The translations under genes were made by a program, and so were the position numbers. A stretch of DNA of 15,623 bases. Source: Acanthamoeba castellanii str. Neff (lineage: Eukaryota > Discosea > Longamoebia > Acanthamoebidae). Within the stretch, counting starts at the first letter, position 1, and each line of letters starts with the position of its first letter. This document shows, one piece after another, positions 1 to 8,957 of this stretch. Location of the stretch: positions 68,266 through 83,888 of the forward strand of contig NW_004457657.1 of assembly GCF_000313135.1 (NCBI RefSeq), in the 5' to 3' direction. Below the pieces are notes generated by a model. It worked only from the letters and a program-made list of their open reading frames with translations, had not been told where the DNA came from and searched no databases.

Positions 1-2
1 GC

Positions 3-173
3 AGCCGGACGGAGGTGGAGGAGACGCTGGCCGTGGCCGCCGCCCACGACGTCCGCGCGTGGGTCAACACCCTGCCTCTCGAGCGCGTCAACGATGGCAT
101 CCAGATGGTGCGAGACAACAAGGCCCGGTACCGCGTCGTGCTCACCACTCAGCCCAACGCCGACTCCAGCTGA
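3..173 (+). CDS. Zinc-type medium-chain alcohol dehydrogenase, C-terminal fragment
   Basis: The gene is cut by the left edge of the window; only its last 56 codons and the TGA stop are visible. The reading frame gives a typical C-terminus of the zinc-dependent MDR alcohol dehydrogenase family (NADP-dependent/cinnamyl-alcohol-dehydrogenase-like branch). It has a helix of the type EVEETLAVAAAHDV, then RAWVNTLPLERVNDGIQMVR, then the closing strand KARYRVVLTT. In the family this last part follows the Rossmann domain and packs back on the catalytic domain. The zinc ligands and the NAD(P)-binding glycine motif lie outside the window, so activity and cofactor cannot be judged. Codons are strongly GC-ending. 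Family assignment is from remembered family patterns; the exact substrate is unknown. Confidence 0.75.
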   Translation, partial: SRTEVEETLAVAAAHDVRAWVNTLPLERVNDGIQMVRDNKARYRVVLTTQPNADSS

Positions 174-267
174 AGCCAGTGTGGTCAATATTGAAATGAT
201 ATTAAATAGTTCGTTTTATGACCGAACGAATGAACGGGCACCAGATACAATCCTCTTCTCCGTTTGG

Positions 268-398
268 TCAGTGATTCGGCCAGGCCAGAGCTTGGGCGGG
301 CTTCTTCTTCGGCGCCAAGCCGCTGCTTTCGATGCGCAGCGCGGGCAGGTCGAGCCGGGCCATCGCAACGGCGAGCTCGACCACTTCGAGCCGGCTGC
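268..398 (-). other. Orphan coding-like fragment, possible terminal exon
   Basis: On the minus strand a frame of 43 codons ends at a TGA (270-268). It has strong GC-ending codon use and reads like ordinary protein: it begins SRLEVVELAVAMARLDLPAL and ends KKKPAQALAWPNH. An in-frame TGA lies just upstream (402-400), so if real it is either a last exon, with a possible acceptor AG at 400-399, or the remains of a gene. No upstream exon on the minus strand could be found in the AT-rich segment to the right. I do not recognise the family. Confidence 0.3.
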
Positions 399-440
399 CT
401 CAACATGTGTTTCACAACACCCAGCCTCCATGATCAACAA

Positions 441-824
441 CACCATCACCACCATTATGGTGCTAAATGAACCCCTCAGTTTCACCCCAACCAAACACCC
501 ACTCATCACTTGCCTATGTTGTGGCATTATCCCATCCAGGATGAAGAGACCCATTGTGACAAGTGCATCATTCAATCCTGTGTTCTTACATTACCTCTTC
601 CACATGTGGGGCATGTGCCCCTTGAAGCAACAGCTCCACATGAAGCTTCTGGTGCTCCAGTGCCTCCTTGGCATGTTCCACATAGCACACTCAGTCCCAC
701 TGGCCTACACCAACCTCATTTTCAACATCAACACCCCTACACCTCCATGACAATGCTATCACTGCATCTAACATACAGAGTGGCTCAAACAATAGATGAT
801 ATGCATCATCACCATAGGTGATGA
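441..824. repeat. Low-GC segment bounded by imperfect inverted repeats
   Basis: This segment is clearly AT-richer than its surroundings and has no convincing gene. Near its left end is a perfect hairpin (CACCAT-T-ATGGTG, 450-462). Near its right end is an 8-bp-arm hairpin (TCATCACC-ata-GGTGATGA, 806-824). When the right end is read on the minus strand, both ends share CATCACC followed by TATGGTG, an imperfect terminal-inverted-repeat arrangement. A third small hairpin (CACATG-TGGGG-CATGTG) lies at 601-617. A short non-autonomous element (MITE-like) is one reading; simple CAC/CAT-rich sequence drift is another. No target-site duplication was established. Confidence 0.2.
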
Positions 825-943
825 GACAAATTATTGTTAGAGCAGAGCCACTTTGTATTGTCCCCACCCACCATCCCCATGGTGGTGCACAGCAAGAGCA
901 TGCAGGCGGTCAAGGAGGGCGGAGGGCATGGCGCTGCGTCTGA

Positions 944-1165
944 GCAAGCGGCCTCCTCACTCCTCTGCGGAAGCCTCACCCAAGGCTGCTCACCGGTGTG
1001 CAGGTGTTCCCAGGGCTCGAGCTGCGGGTCTCGCCTGAGGACCAGTGGAACCGAGTCGAAGCGCAGGGCAAGAAAAAGCGCAGGCGCACGCTCTCGACGT
1101 CGATCGCACTATTTGATGACACAATCAACATGTTTAAGGCCGCCCCTCTGGCCGCCGCAGTGTGA
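944..1165 (+). pseudogene. Possible gene relic or orphan exon
   Basis: A 74-codon frame without an in-frame ATG start lies between a TGA at 941-943 and a TGA at 1163-1165. Its second half looks protein-like and GC-ending (VQVFPGLELRVSPEDQWNRV, then a KKKRRR basic run, then STSIALFDDTINMF). An AG at 1001-1003 could act as an acceptor. A short ATG frame just upstream (starting 928) is in another phase, which would fit either a splice or a frameshift. No family was recognised and no partner exon is clear, so this is only a candidate relic. Confidence 0.2.
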
Positions 1166-1364
1166 TCGTGAGACTTCGTCCAATGTTGAACATTGTTCTA
1201 GGAAGACAATTATGGCAGGGATGACCTTATCTAGGACGTGTTCTTTCTGCGCGACTGCAGAACTAACTGTCGGCGATTGCGCATCGCCATTATCGGGCAT
1301 TGTTTATTGAGCGCACCATTTGCCCTTGCGCGCCGAGAGTGGCACAGCCTTTAACCACACATAC

Positions 1365-1372
1365 TATAAAAG
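1365..1372 (+). promoter_or_regulatory. TATA box of the Gal80-like oxidoreductase gene
   Basis: The sequence TATAAAAG sits 71 bases before the ATG at 1443, in a short AT-rich stretch after GC-rich DNA. Position and sequence match a canonical eukaryotic TATA box. A transcription start about 25-35 bases downstream would leave a 5' leader of roughly 40-50 nt. Confidence 0.7.
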
Positions 1373-1442
1373 AGGGCAACAAAAAGGTTTGATTCAGCAC
1401 TGAAGCATCAACACGAAGAACGAACCAGCAACATCAACTACA

Positions 1443-2609
1443 ATGAGCACCACTATCACGAATGACAGCAGCACGGCAGCGCGCACGATCGGGGTCGGCA
1501 TCATCGGACTAAGCGCCAAGCGAGGCTGGGCCGCTGTGGCCCAACTCCCTGCCTTCCGGGCTCTCACCGGCGACTTCGAGGTGCGCGCCCTGACGGCCAC
1601 CTCCCTCGATTCTGCCCGCGAGGCCGCCGCCAAGCACAATGTGCCGCTCTACTTCGACAACCACCAAGCCCTGGTCGAGCGGCCAGAGGTTGATCTGGTT
1701 GTAGTCAGCGTCAAGGTGACCGATCACTACGGTCCCGTCGAGGCCGCCATCCGCGCCGGCAAGGACGTGCTGTGCGAGTGGCCTCTCGGGAGGAACCTCG
1801 ACCAGGCTGAGCGGCTCGAGGCCCTAGCCCGCGAGCGCGGCGTGCGCACCTTCAGCTGCACCCAGATAAGCGGCGCTCCCTACGCCAGATACGTGCGCCA
1901 CCTTATCGACTCGGGCTACGTGGGCCAGGTATTGTCGACCAGCTTTGTCGGCTCGATCAGCACCTGGGGTCCGGTCGCGCCGCAGGGCTTCCAGGACTAC
2001 CTGCGCGACCGCACCTCGGGCGGCACCATGCTTTCCATACTGGGCGGCCACTCTATCGAGGCCCTGCTCTGGGTGGTAGGCGCCGAGTTCCAGGAGCTGT
2101 CGGCGGTGCTGGCCAACCAGCACCCTAAGGTCAAGCGCGCCGACACGGGCGAGGAGCTGGACAAGACCGCCGAAGACCACCTGGCCGTCGCCGGCACGCT
2201 GACCAACGGCGCCGTGGCGTCGGTCCACCTGCGCGGCGGTGTGTCGCGTCGCGGCGCCAATCGACTGCGGTGGACCATCAACGGTACCCGGGGCGACATC
2301 GAGGTGGTCAACACCGAGTCCGGAATCTGCCACATCGGCCTCTTCAACGTCTACGGCGCCCACGACGACCAGACCGAACTGGCCGAGCTGCCGATCCCGG
2401 ACGAGTTCAAGCCCGACACCAAGGGAGAGGTGAAGCCGGAAGACATGGGCTACGCGCTGGTGGAGTTCTTCCGCGAGCTGGCAGTTGACCTGCGCACGGG
2501 CCGGCGGTCGGTGCCCACGTTCGCGGATGCGGTGCGGCGCCACCGCTCGCTCGATGCCATCGAGCGCGCCGCGGCCACTGGCCAGCGCCAGACCTACGCG
2601 CTCGCCTAA
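1443..2609 (+). CDS. Gal80-like Gfo/Idh/MocA-family oxidoreductase
   Basis: A single-exon gene of 388 aa, the usual length for the family. An N-terminal NAD(P)-binding Rossmann fold begins with the Gal80-type glycine motif GVGIIGLSAKRGWAAVAQLP (residues 17-36). The position of the classical EKP motif is occupied by CEWPLGR (111-117), as in Gal80-like proteins. The lysine of EKP, which many dehydrogenases of the superfamily need, is therefore absent. The C-terminal alpha/beta domain shows GGHSIEALLWVVG (201-213) and TAEDHLAVAGTLTNGAVAS (242-260), followed by HLRGG. In fungi Gal80 itself is a regulator, while close relatives are presumed sugar dehydrogenases, so catalysis is uncertain here. The start is the first ATG after the TATA box. 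The gene has no introns, unlike its neighbours, and may be a later arrival or retrocopy (inference). The aldolase gene begins 106 nt downstream on the same strand. Confidence 0.9.
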   Translation: MSTTITNDSSTAARTIGVGIIGLSAKRGWAAVAQLPAFRALTGDFEVRALTATSLDSAREAAAKHNVPLYFDNHQALVERPEVDLVVVSVKVTDHYGPVEAAIRAGKDVLCEWPLGRNLDQAERLEALARERGVRTFSCTQISGAPYARYVRHLIDSGYVGQVLSTSFVGSISTWGPVAPQGFQDYLRDRTSGGTMLSILGGHSIEALLWVVGAEFQELSAVLANQHPKVKRADTGEELDKTAEDHLAVAGTLTNGAVASVHLRGGVSRRGANRLRWTINGTRGDIEVVNTESGICHIGLFNVYGAHDDQTELAELPIPDEFKPDTKGEVKPEDMGYALVEFFRELAVDLRTGRRSVPTFADAVRRHRSLDAIERAAATGQRQTYALA

Positions 2610-2715
2610 ACAGCCTTGGTGATTGGGTGTTGCGTTGTAATCTGTATTTGCCAGCAGAAAACAAAAGAATATCTGCAAAAGAAAAAGAAACGAAATACGT
2701 GCCACTTTGTCCAAG

Positions 2716-4132
2716 ATGCAGCGGGGGAGCAGCAACTACCGTCTGCAGCGCCTCTTTGGCGCCGATGGCCGATGCTTTGGTTTGCACTGCTAGGGGCACC
2801 TCCTGTGTCGCATTGAACATTTTTTTCTTACCCCCCCCCCAACATTAGATGTGGCGGTAGACCACGGCATCTTTGGCGAGCTCACCTTTCTCAAGGGCAT
2901 CGAGGTGCGTACCTGCCGCTTAAAGCTGATGTACACGTAACTAATGCAGGCAGCACTACAATGCACGGACGTGGCCAGGAGATGGAAGCGGTGGTGCGGA
3001 CGGTGGTTGAGGCCAACCCCGATGCCGTGCAGCTGAGTCCTGGCCAAGCGCACCTCTTGCAGTCGATCCCCGGCAAGGCCAAGCCCGCGCTCGTCCTCGT
3101 ACGCAACCCTGGCGTGCCGGCTCCGCTGACCAACAGTTGTTCATGGCGCGGCGCGCTCATCGTCAACTTGGCCAACAGCGCGTAGACACGACAAACGCGT
3201 ACGAGCAGCCGAAACCGAGCCACCTGTTCAGCCAACTGATCGCCGATCCTGTGGGCCAGGCACTACGCCTCGATGCTGCATGCGTGGTACGTACGGCCCC
3301 AGCTTGTGGTCTCTGGTCGCAGACTGCTGGTTACCGTACTAACTTGGCCCGTGTGCGTGCGTACCTCCACTCCAGGTGGTGAACCTGATCCGCATCGAAG
3401 GGGCCGAGGCGCTCTATCACCAGTGCCTCCAGAACATCGTTCAGATCAAGCCTGAATGCGAGAAGTGGGGCATGCCGCTCATGATCGAGCCGCTCATGCA
3501 CGCACCCTTGCCCTTCCTCGTGTGCGGTGATGTAGAGTCGTGTGCTCATACACCCGGCGTCGGTGTGGGCGCCCACAGAATGAAGGCCGATGGCGAGCGC
3601 TACGGTGTTGACGGCGATGTGGCCAAGATCATTCCTCTGGTGCGACAAGCCGTCGAGCTGGGTATTTTACCCTCACTCCCTTTCCCTTCTTCGCCTTCTT
3701 CACCCGCCATGCATGTGGTCATTTTCACCGTTCTTGCGCCAACACACAGGGGCCGACGTTGTCAAGGCCGATCCCACCACCGACATGGAGGAGTACCACA
3801 AAGGTGACATTCAATCTCTCTTGAGCACTGCACTGTCGAGGAGAGGACGTGCAACAATCGTTGCTGACTTATAGGGTTTGTCGGTGTACCTCGGTGCAGT
3901 GGTGGCGGTTGCGGGGCGGGTGCCGGTCCTGGTGCGTGGCGGCGGCAGGGCGTCAGACGAAGAGGTCCTGCAGCGCACTGCCACCGCGATCGGCCAGGGC
4001 GCGCGTGGCATCGTCTACGGCCGCAACGTCGTGCAGCACCGCACGCCTAAGGGCATGACGCAGAGCCTGATGGGCGTCGTCCACGACGGCCTCTCCCCCG
4101 CCGAGGCTCTTCAACGCCTCCAGGCCAGTTGA
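2716..4132 (+). CDS. DhnA/DeoC-type class I aldolase, eight exons
   Basis: Exons: 2716-2779, 2849-2904, 2979-3098, 3179-3286, 3376-3521, 3579-3661, 3750-3803 and 3900-4132, giving 287 aa in frame throughout. The product matches a bacterial family of class I (Schiff-base) aldolases with a (beta/alpha)8 barrel. The N-terminus reads RLQRLFGADGRCF. It is followed by DVAVDHG (22-28), QLSPGQAHLLQ (58-68), LRVDTTN (80-86), GADVVKADPTTD (193-204), the phosphate-binding LVRGGGRASD (221-230) and YGRNVVQH near 253. Lys198 in VVKADP is the likely Schiff-base lysine, by family analogy. The substrate is unknown; relatives act on phosphorylated sugars. Intron 1 (69 nt) has a C-run before its acceptor. The least certain junctions are 3521/3579 (two nearby GT choices) and the acceptor at 2978. 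The Gal80-like gene lies just upstream in the same direction. Confidence 0.85.
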
Positions 4133-4329
4133 CCTAGATTTTATTATTATTTTCTTTTTCTTGTTTTGAGGAATGCGACGCAGTTTGTTACCACCCAAGA
4201 GCGAAGAAGAGCGAAGAACGGCAGAAAAACAACGACGTGCAGACCGGTCACCGCCACACCACACGAAAGAAGCCACGCGAACTAAAGAGGCCAGGAGCAA
4301 GGAAGTGGTCGCACTCGGAGGCAGAGAGG

Positions 4330-7300
4330 ATGGAGGCAGCACCCGACTCATCGCTCGATTCCTACTTCCTTCTCTTGGAAGGCGAACTCCGACGCCATCT
4401 AAACGCCTTCCTCGCGGCCCAGGCGCAGAACGGCACCGTCGACGTCGCTGGCATCGCGTCGCCTGATGTGCGGCTCCTGCTGCAGAATCTGGCCAAGCGG
4501 TGGCACAGCCCCCAGGCTCCCACGACCACCCAGCAGCAGACCCAGACGCAGTACAAGAAGAAGAACCTGCGGTTGGAGGGCTCCTCAGTCATCGCCACCA
4601 ACTTCCTCACCATTCTGGTGGTGCTCAACAACTACCACCACAGGAGTACCAACTCGCCCCCCGCTTTCGCTTTCGTTTTTTGTTTTTCGTGTATTTCTTT
4701 TCTCTTGTTTTCTTTTTATTTATTCTTTTTTTCTTATTGGTACTCGCAAACAGGCGAGACACACTGGGACACGATCGAGGAATGCCACTCGTGCACGTTG
4801 CGAGTGCTGCGTGCCCTTCGCGATAAAGCTGGCATCGACACCTCCGAGAGCGTGCGGCAGTTGCAAGCCCGGTGGGAGACGCTGGAAAGGTTTGGCGATT
4901 TCGCCTTTGACAACACTCCAAAGGTGCTCGGCCTCCTCCATCCGGACGCTTGCAGCACTCAATTTAATCCCTGTTCTTTGGTACAGATCGAGGTGGCCGA
5001 CATTGCGCAGCGCGAGGGCGGTCCGCCTGGCGAGGCGTCTGCGCCGCGGCTCGTTCTGAGGGGCCTGCCGGCCGAGGCCACCGCGCAAGCGGTGATGTTG
5101 GTTATACAAGCCCAGGACATCGACGTCGACGAGTCCATGATTCATCTCGGCGAGGGCCAAGGCGAGGGCGCTGGACCTGCAGAGCCCTATGTGGAGCTCA
5201 AGTCTGTTGAAGATCAGAGGGCACTGCTTGAGCTCGGCAGCATCCGGATCAGGAAGACTACGGTACGCCAATCGCCATGCCTCGCTCAAACAGCTCGAGT
5301 GCTTTGACCTCATTCGCTGCGTGTTGTGTGTGATGTGTGACAAGGTCCACTTTGTGAAGCTGGTGGAGGCGAAGGAGGTGGTGCTCTACCTGGCCAAGCG
5401 GCTCGCCACGCAGGCCTTGGCCGGTGCGTGGGAGAACGAGTTTGGCCACGCGCTCGGCGAAGGTGAGATAACGTGCCTCGATGACGAGGGCCACGTGGTA
5501 GCGGTGCGCCTCACGCCCGAGCAGTATGCCGAGGTCGAGGGCAAAGAGATCACACTCATACGCAAACCGGTACCTCGCGGCAGCCACTCTTTGATCTTAT
5601 CCTAAAATCTGGCACTAACGACACGACACCACACACACGACACAAACACGACACACACACACGACACACACATGGCACAGACCAAGATTCGGCTGATGCA
5701 ACATCATGTCAAGTTGTTGCTTCCATCAGCAGACATGTCGACTGATACTGTGCGCGAGACGGTGGTGAAGCACCTGGTGGAGAGGGCCGACCACCTGACG
5801 GAGCTGGTCCGGGTCGACGACCTGCTGCCGTGGGCCGTGGCTCAACTCAGCAGCCAATCGGCCAAGGAGGCGCTGCTCCAGGCGAGATATCTGAAGGCAG
5901 CCATCCCTCCTACGACGACGCATACCTCGACCAGCACTCATGAGCGCGTGGTACCTGCGGCAAGTATAACTCCGACACCCGGTCCGGGCCTCGCTCACCG
6001 CCAATGGTTCCCACGTAGCCCGGACGCCTCGTCCGACGCATCTATAACTCCGATGAGCCAGGCTCACACCGCCAAGACCGAGGCGTCTCCGCCCGTGCCG
6101 GCCCAGCCCAGCGCCAAGCCGACTGCGTTCACGCAAGCAAACGAGACGCCCGCGACGCCGCAGACCAACGGCACCACCGATCGGACCGAGCCGCTGAAGG
6201 AGATGGTGATGCTACACTACCTCAAGAAGCAGGGCGAAATGCTCGACAGCATCGGACGCAAGTACTCAGTCACAATTACGCCGTTCGGCCAGGACAATGC
6301 CGGCTTCGTCCGCGTGTCATCCCCGGGCCACACCTCAGCTAAGGCCGACCTGAACGCCGCCTGGCTGGACGTCGATGCGGCGCTGGCCCAGGCCCCGAAG
6401 CGACAGTCGACCTTCAAGTTCCAGGACCCGCTCATGCGGGCCTGCTTCAAGCGCAAGCTCCAGAGCCTCTACAGCTTCAGCCGAGCTAGCGCGCTCAATG
6501 TGGTCAGCGAGCCCGGTGCGGGTGTGGGACCGGTGGTGGTGCACATGATGGCCGCCGACGAGCGAGAGATCGAGGCGCTCGACAAGGAGGTCACCCGCTC
6601 GCGGGTGCGGATAGTCTCCGTCCAGTCGCCTCGGCTCAAGCCGGCCTTGAGCGTGAGCATGAAGCGGCTCAAGCAGCTCTTCGACGTGGCCGCGGCGCTC
6701 AATCCGGTAACCCGCCAGCTGAGGGTGGTGGGCCACCGCGAGTCCGTCCAGGCGTGCCTCGCGCACATCGCCCAGCTCAACGGCGAGAAAGCCACCGCGA
6801 CCACTCCTTCGACGCCCGCGCCCGTGTCAACGCCATCGCCGCCCGCCACCGTCAAGAGCGGTGCGGCGCCGACGCAGCCGCCGGCCAGCCCACGCCGACC
6901 CGAGAAGGTGGAAGCAGTGGAGCAGACCCTTCGGCTGTCGCCCGTACCCGAGGGCATGACCGCCAGCGAGCTCAGGGCTCTTATCCGCGCTAGGCTCGCC
7001 GGCGTTGAGCCCACGTTCATCGCCGTGCGCGACGGGTCGGCCTATGTCCGATGCCGACCGATCTCCAAAGATCGTTCGATCACGATGACCACGGAGATCA
7101 GCCCCGACGTATCAGTGCGCGCCTCTCGCATCGACCTTTCGGCGGTAACATGCTCAGTAGGCTGACTGTCGCTTGGCCATTCTTTCTTTCTTTCTTTCTT
7201 TCTTTCTTTTGGTGATCGCGGATGCAGGTTCGTGTGGAACCGTTTCTGGGCGAGGTGCCGTCGTGGAAGCTCTGCCTGCAGGGCGAAAGCACCGCGCTAG

Positions 7301-8835
7301 CCAAGCTGCCCGTAGACCAAATTGAGGCCGAGGTCCTATCCATCCTCCAGTCCCTCCCACATGCGGTACAAGACAGACGCGACACACACGCACGCACGCG
7401 CACACACACACACACACACCACGACGGAGTGGTCATTCTCACCGAGGGCGCAGGATGTGGAGCTGGAATTGGGGAGGATAAAGGTGTGGCACGACATCGT
7501 TACCGCGGAGGTCGGCACCGAGGCATGCCTGCGCCGACTGCAACAGGGCCTCCCCTCGCCCACGCACATCGGTTGCGGCCAGGTACGGCCGGCGGTTTTG
7601 GAACTGGTCAAGCCACCACTGCTCGGTCGACATGTGGGACTGACATGGCTTTATTCAAGGTGGTGGCGCGCGACGAGGCGTTCGACCGAACGGAGCAGTT
7701 GGCCGACGTGGGGTTGGCCATGTACCTGGCCAAGCGCAGGGACCAAACCCTTGTCGCCATCGAGCGGGAGCTCGCGGTCTCCATCGCCCCCGTGTGTGTG
7801 GCGGTCCGCGAATCGAAGCTCGGCTTCGTGCGCATCGGCGGCCCGTCGCCCGAAGCTGTCAAGCGCGCCTGGCAGCGCGTGAAGGCCGTGATCCGTGCTG
7901 TGGTGCGGAAGCGCTGTCAGTTCAAGTTTGGCGCTGACGAGCTTGACCAACTGGTGCGCAAGAGCGTCAAGGCCAAGCTCAACCAACTCCACGAGTCGCG
8001 CGACTGCCCCACCGCGATCTACGTCGAGGACCAGCCACCCACAACTCTCCTGGTCGTGCACGTGCTGGGCGACTGCCAGACCGAGGTGGACGCCCAGGAT
8101 CCGAACCACATCCGAATGCGAACTGTGGTTGACTGGTCGCTTGTGCTGCCGCCTTCGGTCGGGTGTCCCGGCCCGGGCTGGGTCGAGCTCGCCAAGACCT
8201 TCGATGTCGTCTTCGATATCGACCTGGCCGAGCGCCGAGTCGGCGTAGCCGGCTGTCGCGACGCCGTCACCAGGTGCGTGACTCACCTCGCCGACCTCCT
8301 TGCGCCCAGCGGTAGTTCCGCAGCCGTGGCCGCCGCGGCTCAGCCGGTCGCCGCAGGCCCAGACCCTCTTATGGGCACAACCGCCACTGCCGGCAGTTCG
8401 ACTTCGGCGCAACCCGAGGCTCCTCAGGGGTCTCCCTCTACCATCCGCTCGGTGAAGTACACGCCTGCTGAAGCCAAGCCGGTGGCCAAACTGCAGCTGT
8501 CGATCGTCGAGGCCAAGTACGGCGTGCGCGTGCAGCTCGACCGCCAGCTGTGCGTCATCACCGTCTCCGGCGCCCAGTCCTCCTTAGTCTCGCGGGCTGT
8601 CGAGCACATCAAGTCCGTTCCACACTCGCGACCCACACACTCGCGCGCGCAACACACACACACACACACATACAGCTGCCTTGAGTGTCGACTCATCCTT
8701 AGGATTCGGCGCACGCTAACCAGGAAGTTCATTAAGCGCGGGGTCAAGATGCTGGCGCCCCCCGTCATTGATCCCGAGACCATGACCACCACAACGACCG
8801 CGACGGTGAGTGACTCAGCAGCTCCGCCGCAGTAG
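4330..8835 (+). CDS. Large RRM-like/KH-like repeat protein, unrecognised family
   Basis: Proposed exons: 4330-4645, 4754-4923, 4987-5262, 5345-5569, 5681-7144, 7228-7365, 7454-7582, 7660-8612 and 8703-8835, totalling 1267 aa with all phases closing. Residues 1-162 are mainly helical and unrecognised. Residues 183-265 resemble an RRM (LVLRGLP as RNP2-like strand, later PYVELKSVEDQRALL); a second RRM-like piece (LRLSPVPEGMTASELRALI) lies near 742-815. A module recurs at about 268-390, 504-697 and 925-1120: a YLAKR/YLKK helix, a beta hairpin such as VAVRESKLGFVRIGG, then a strand-helix unit such as CQFKFGADELDQLVRKSVK. A shorter KH-like piece sits near 1178-1226. The linkers are Pro/Thr/Ala-rich. 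No enzyme motif was found. The nearest pattern I can offer is the tandem KH-like/RRM N-terminus of PARP14-type proteins, but no PARP or macro domain is present. An RNA-binding role is inference. The last intron (8613-8702) has a weak donor, and an upstream out-of-frame ATG (4173) overlaps the start. Confidence 0.65.
5611..5680 (+). repeat. CA-rich repeat before a 3' splice site
   Basis: Repeats of the ACACGAC/CACACA type fill the last 70 bases of an intron (5570-5680) of the large repeat-protein gene and end at the acceptor ATGGCACAG. The tract takes the place where a polypyrimidine tract would be expected. Confidence 0.8.
7181..7210 (+). repeat. (TCTT)n microsatellite in an intron
   Basis: About seven TCTT units form a pure pyrimidine tract in intron 7145-7227 of the large repeat-protein gene, 17 bases before the acceptor GATGCAG. 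It probably serves as the polypyrimidine tract and is a likely site of length polymorphism. Confidence 0.9.
7382..7419 (+). repeat. (CA)n/(CACG)n microsatellite in an intron
   Basis: A run of CA and CACG units lies in intron 7366-7453 of the large repeat-protein gene. Unlike the other CA tracts it sits mid-intron, about 30 bases from the acceptor. Confidence 0.85.
8651..8671 (+). repeat. (CA)n microsatellite in the last intron
   Basis: About ten CA units lie inside the inferred intron 8613-8702 of the large repeat-protein gene. Read as coding it would give a His-Thr run, which supports treating this stretch as intron. Confidence 0.8.
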
Positions 8836-8957
8836 AAGCGGGTACGGATTGAGCTCACCACTTATCCCTCGCGTGCGGCTAACGCGTGCAATATGCGCCT
8901 CAATTCTTCGTGCGCAGGCACCTAAGGCCACCGCGTGGTACGCCAGGTTGGTCGAGC

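Larger units (their letters stand above)
174..1442. other. Long intergenic region with low-GC segment and coding-like relics
   Basis: No complete gene is convincing across these 1.27 kb. From the left it holds a short GC-rich minus-strand coding-like piece (268-398), a distinctly AT-richer segment with small inverted repeats (about 415-835), a GC-rich plus-strand open fragment (944-1165), and finally an AT-richer stretch that ends in the TATA box of the next gene. The mixed composition suggests insertions and gene decay rather than one regulatory block. No tRNA-like cloverleaf or CRISPR-like spacing was seen. Confidence 0.6.

Noticed and set aside
510..821. A 103-codon His/Pro-rich plus-strand frame in the low-GC segment
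   Set aside because: Its composition follows from CAC/CAT-rich DNA; there is no GC-ending codon bias, recognised motif or splice partner.
1824..2735. A 303-codon minus-strand open frame across the Gal80-like gene
   Set aside because: It is the antisense shadow of a GC-rich gene; its Gly/Ala/Arg/Val-rich content follows the plus-strand codons, and the sense frame has clear family motifs.
4237..4329. N-terminal extension of the large repeat protein from 4237
   Set aside because: The codon at 4237 is GTG and the preceding sequence looks like a leader; the first in-frame ATG is at 4330.
5672..5680. The ATG at 5672 as the start of a separate gene
   Set aside because: It lies inside a CA-rich intron next to the acceptor CACAG at 5680; the exons on both sides join in phase and continue the same repeat pattern.
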